From assembly GCF_021117275.1 (NCBI RefSeq), contig NZ_CP088245.1:4342001-4406000 (forward strand): DNA of 64,000 nucleotides. Reading direction: 5' to 3'. Each line of letters begins with the position of its first letter. Position 1 is the first letter of the stretch. The position numbers and the translations under genes were made by a program. This document shows positions 62,743 to 64,000 of the stretch, piece by piece. The stretch comes from Metabacillus sp. B2-18. Its GTDB lineage: Bacteria; Bacillota; Bacilli; Bacillales; Bacillaceae. Below the pieces are notes generated by a model. That model did not search any database and was not told the DNA's origin. It was given only the letters and a program-made list of their open reading frames with translations.

Positions 62743-63081
62743 TTACCCACGACCAATCGTATCGTTCAACTTCGTGCGATACTTATCCGACCACGTTTTT
62801 GTATCCTTCACGAGTTCATCGCAGAAAGAAGCCACGTCCTCACCTGTGAGGTCAGTAACTTTCTTGCCTTCCGCTGCACCTTCCTCAAAAAGGTCGATTA
62901 TTCCATTAAAGATACAGCTGCATTCCTTCCAATCAGTAGGACCACCAGTAGTCCACATATACTTTTGAATGGCTTTATAAGCATGATGGTACTCACTTGG
63001 AAGAGCCTTCGCACGTGCCTCCATCGCTCTCCATTCTCGCTTGTCTTCCAGACTTCCGATCATTTTTTCAATTATATTCAT
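62743..63081 (-). CDS. DUF1048 family protein
   Basis: 112 residues, helical, recognised as DUF1048 from [20 protein letters not shown] and [17 protein letters not shown]1048 genes regularly follow a PadR-type regulator, as here (13-nt gap), and may act as its partner or target; biochemical role unknown. AAGGAG is 6 nt before the ATG. Confidence 0.85.
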   Translation of the reverse strand: MNIIEKMIGSLEDKREWRAMEARAKALPSEYHHAYKAIQKYMWTTGGPTDWKECSCIFNGIIDLFEEGAAEGKKVTDLTGEDVASFCDELVKDTKTWSDKYRTKLNDTIGRG

Positions 63082-63094
63082 ATGAAATCTCCTT

Positions 63095-63421
63095 TTATTT
63101 TACTTTTGTTTTGAGTTCGTTAATTTTACTCGAGACAAATTCCCATTTTCTCCAAAAGGTTTCCAGATGCTCTTGACCTGCTGCGTTGAGTGTATAAAAT
63201 TTTCTCGGCGGTCCCATATTGGATGGCTTTTTCTCAATATCCACCAGATTGTTTTTCTCAAGCCGCATAGTAATCGTATAAACTGTGCCCTCTACCACAT
63301 CAGTGAAGCCAAGTTCTCGCAGCTGTTGTGTGATTTCATAGCCATAAGTTTCTCCACGACTGATGATTTCAAGCACACAGCCCTCAAGCACTCCTTTCAG
63401 CATTTCCGTTATATTTTCCAA
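63095..63421 (-). CDS. PadR-family transcriptional regulator
   Basis: 108 residues with a PadR winged helix: [20 protein letters not shown], then [20 protein letters not shown] and [17 protein letters not shown]. First gene of the PadR-DUF1048 pair. Direct repeats in its promoter probably are its operator. The ribosome binding site (GGGA) is weak but well placed. Confidence 0.9.
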   Translation of the reverse strand: MENITEMLKGVLEGCVLEIISRGETYGYEITQQLRELGFTDVVEGTVYTITMRLEKNNLVDIEKKPSNMGPPRKFYTLNAAGQEHLETFWRKWEFVSSKINELKTKVK

Positions 63422-63478
63422 AGCATTCCCTCACTTGTGTTTCGATTTCAACTTCTTTTTTCCACAGGTACCTTGTGA

Positions 63479-63516
63479 TACCGATATTTAGTATTACTTA
63501 CTACCGGTATATAGTA
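63479..63516 (-). promoter_or_regulatory. Two direct repeats, candidate PadR operator
   Basis: TACCGATATTTAGTA (63479-63493) and TACCGGTATATAGTA (63502-63516) match in 13 of 15 positions with a 23-bp step, about 60-95 bp before the PadR start codon. Confidence 0.65.
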
Positions 63517-63615
63517 ACGCAGAATAGCTTCACTTGTCAAGGGTTGAACTTCAAGCAATAAAGCCTGTTATTAAAGGTTTTCATAGGCGTTGTTTTAACA
63601 GATTTTCACGTCAAA

Positions 63616-63651
63616 TAAAAAAACATCAAATCGTTTCGATTTGATGTTTTT
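63616..63651 (-). terminator. Terminator of the SulP transporter gene
   Basis: Stem AAACATCAAATC / GATTTGATGTTT with T runs on both strands. Confidence 0.9.
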
Positions 63652-63655
63652 ATCA

Positions 63656-64000
63656 TTAATGATTGGCTACTTTGGTTAAACCGCCTGGCTTATTATGAAC
63701 AGAGATTTTCTCCATTAATTTGTTACTCTCTGTATTCACACCAATCAGGTTAACCTTCACTCCATTTTGTTGATATTTAATGATGACTTTATCAATAGCA
63801 CCCACTGCCGAATCATCCCATAGGTGAGCATTTGTTAAGTCTAAATCAATTTCTTTTACATTTTCTCTATAATTAAAGCTTTCAACAAATTCACTAACAG
63901 AAGCAAAAAATAATTGACCAGACACACGATAGATTTTCTTGCTAGATTGACCTGAGGCTAAACTTGTTATCTTGACCTTAGATATTTTAGAGGCAAAGAA
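63656..64000 (-). CDS. SulP-family anion transporter, C-terminal STAS domain (partial)
   Basis: The frame runs through the window end, so only the last about 114 residues are seen: KIYRVSGQLFFASVSEFVES, VKEIDLDLTNAHLWDDSAVG and VNLIGVNTESNKLMEKISVH. This is the STAS domain that ends SulP permeases (sulfate/bicarbonate type), including the GQLFFASV hallmark. The membrane domain lies beyond the window. Confidence 0.88.
   Translation of the reverse strand, partial: FFASKISKVKITSLASGQSSKKIYRVSGQLFFASVSEFVESFNYRENVKEIDLDLTNAHLWDDSAVGAIDKVIIKYQQNGVKVNLIGVNTESNKLMEKISVHNKPGGLTKVANH

Overview
This window is chromosomal DNA of a low-GC Gram-positive bacterium of the Bacillaceae (Bacillus sensu lato, perhaps Metabacillus-like; the genus is an inference). 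The main reasons are AGGAGG-type ribosome binding sites, frequent TTG and GTG starts, many stem-loop/T-run terminators, and genes typical of Bacillus: swrC/yerO, mtlA-mtlR-mtlF-mtlD, yezD, ywmB, a YkoW-like MHYT/PAS/GGDEF/EAL protein, a c-di-GMP-I riboswitch, and the petrobactin genes asbA-F with Fur boxes.

Layout. 1-5.7 kb: a 52-bp tandem repeat array, the RND exporter swrC with its divergent TetR regulator, and manA. 5.7-8.8 kb: a cardiolipin synthase and a PLP aminotransferase. 8.9-11.4 kb: a second 52-bp repeat array (about 20 units) split by an IS256-family element with an 8-bp target duplication. 11.5-17 kb: mannitol utilisation. 17.2-26.8 kb: cyclic-di-GMP and sensory genes, namely a riboswitch-controlled HD-GYP protein, a PPDK regulatory protein, a GGDEF/EAL gene broken near its 3' end by an IS1182-family element (9-bp target duplication), and a chemoreceptor. 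27-29.2 kb: a zinc-ribbon DDE insertion sequence beside the stump of a carbonic anhydrase gene. 29.2-34.6 kb: MpsC-like, YezD, TauE/SafE, CDF and CorA transport genes; two of these lie behind leader terminators. 34.7-43.3 kb: small and accessory genes, including a lipoprotein, a gene with an in-frame stop, an XRE-cupin/LysE pair, and an MFS-glutaredoxin-SDR-FusB-like operon behind a CsoR/CstR-type operator.

43.9-57 kb is the most coherent system: a complete petrobactin-type siderophore locus. It has asbABCDEF, a lipoprotein receptor, a Btr-like AraC activator with a ligand-binding domain, two FecCD permeases and an MFS exporter. Four intergenic Fur-box regions serve its transcription units. 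No ABC ATPase gene is present, so the importer probably borrows one encoded elsewhere.

57-64 kb: a methyltransferase/Lrp pair, an MBL-fold hydrolase, a frameshifted membrane protein, PadR-chrA, an RsbR-like STAS protein, PadR-DUF1048, and the 3' end of a SulP transporter cut by the window edge.

Four short-repeat families stand out between genes: the two related 52-bp arrays, a 21-bp phased motif TTATCTTCGATT-N9 in four separate intergenic places, a 30-bp dispersed repeat in two places, and a three-copy 11-bp repeat upstream of the chemoreceptor. No tRNA, rRNA or CRISPR array was seen.
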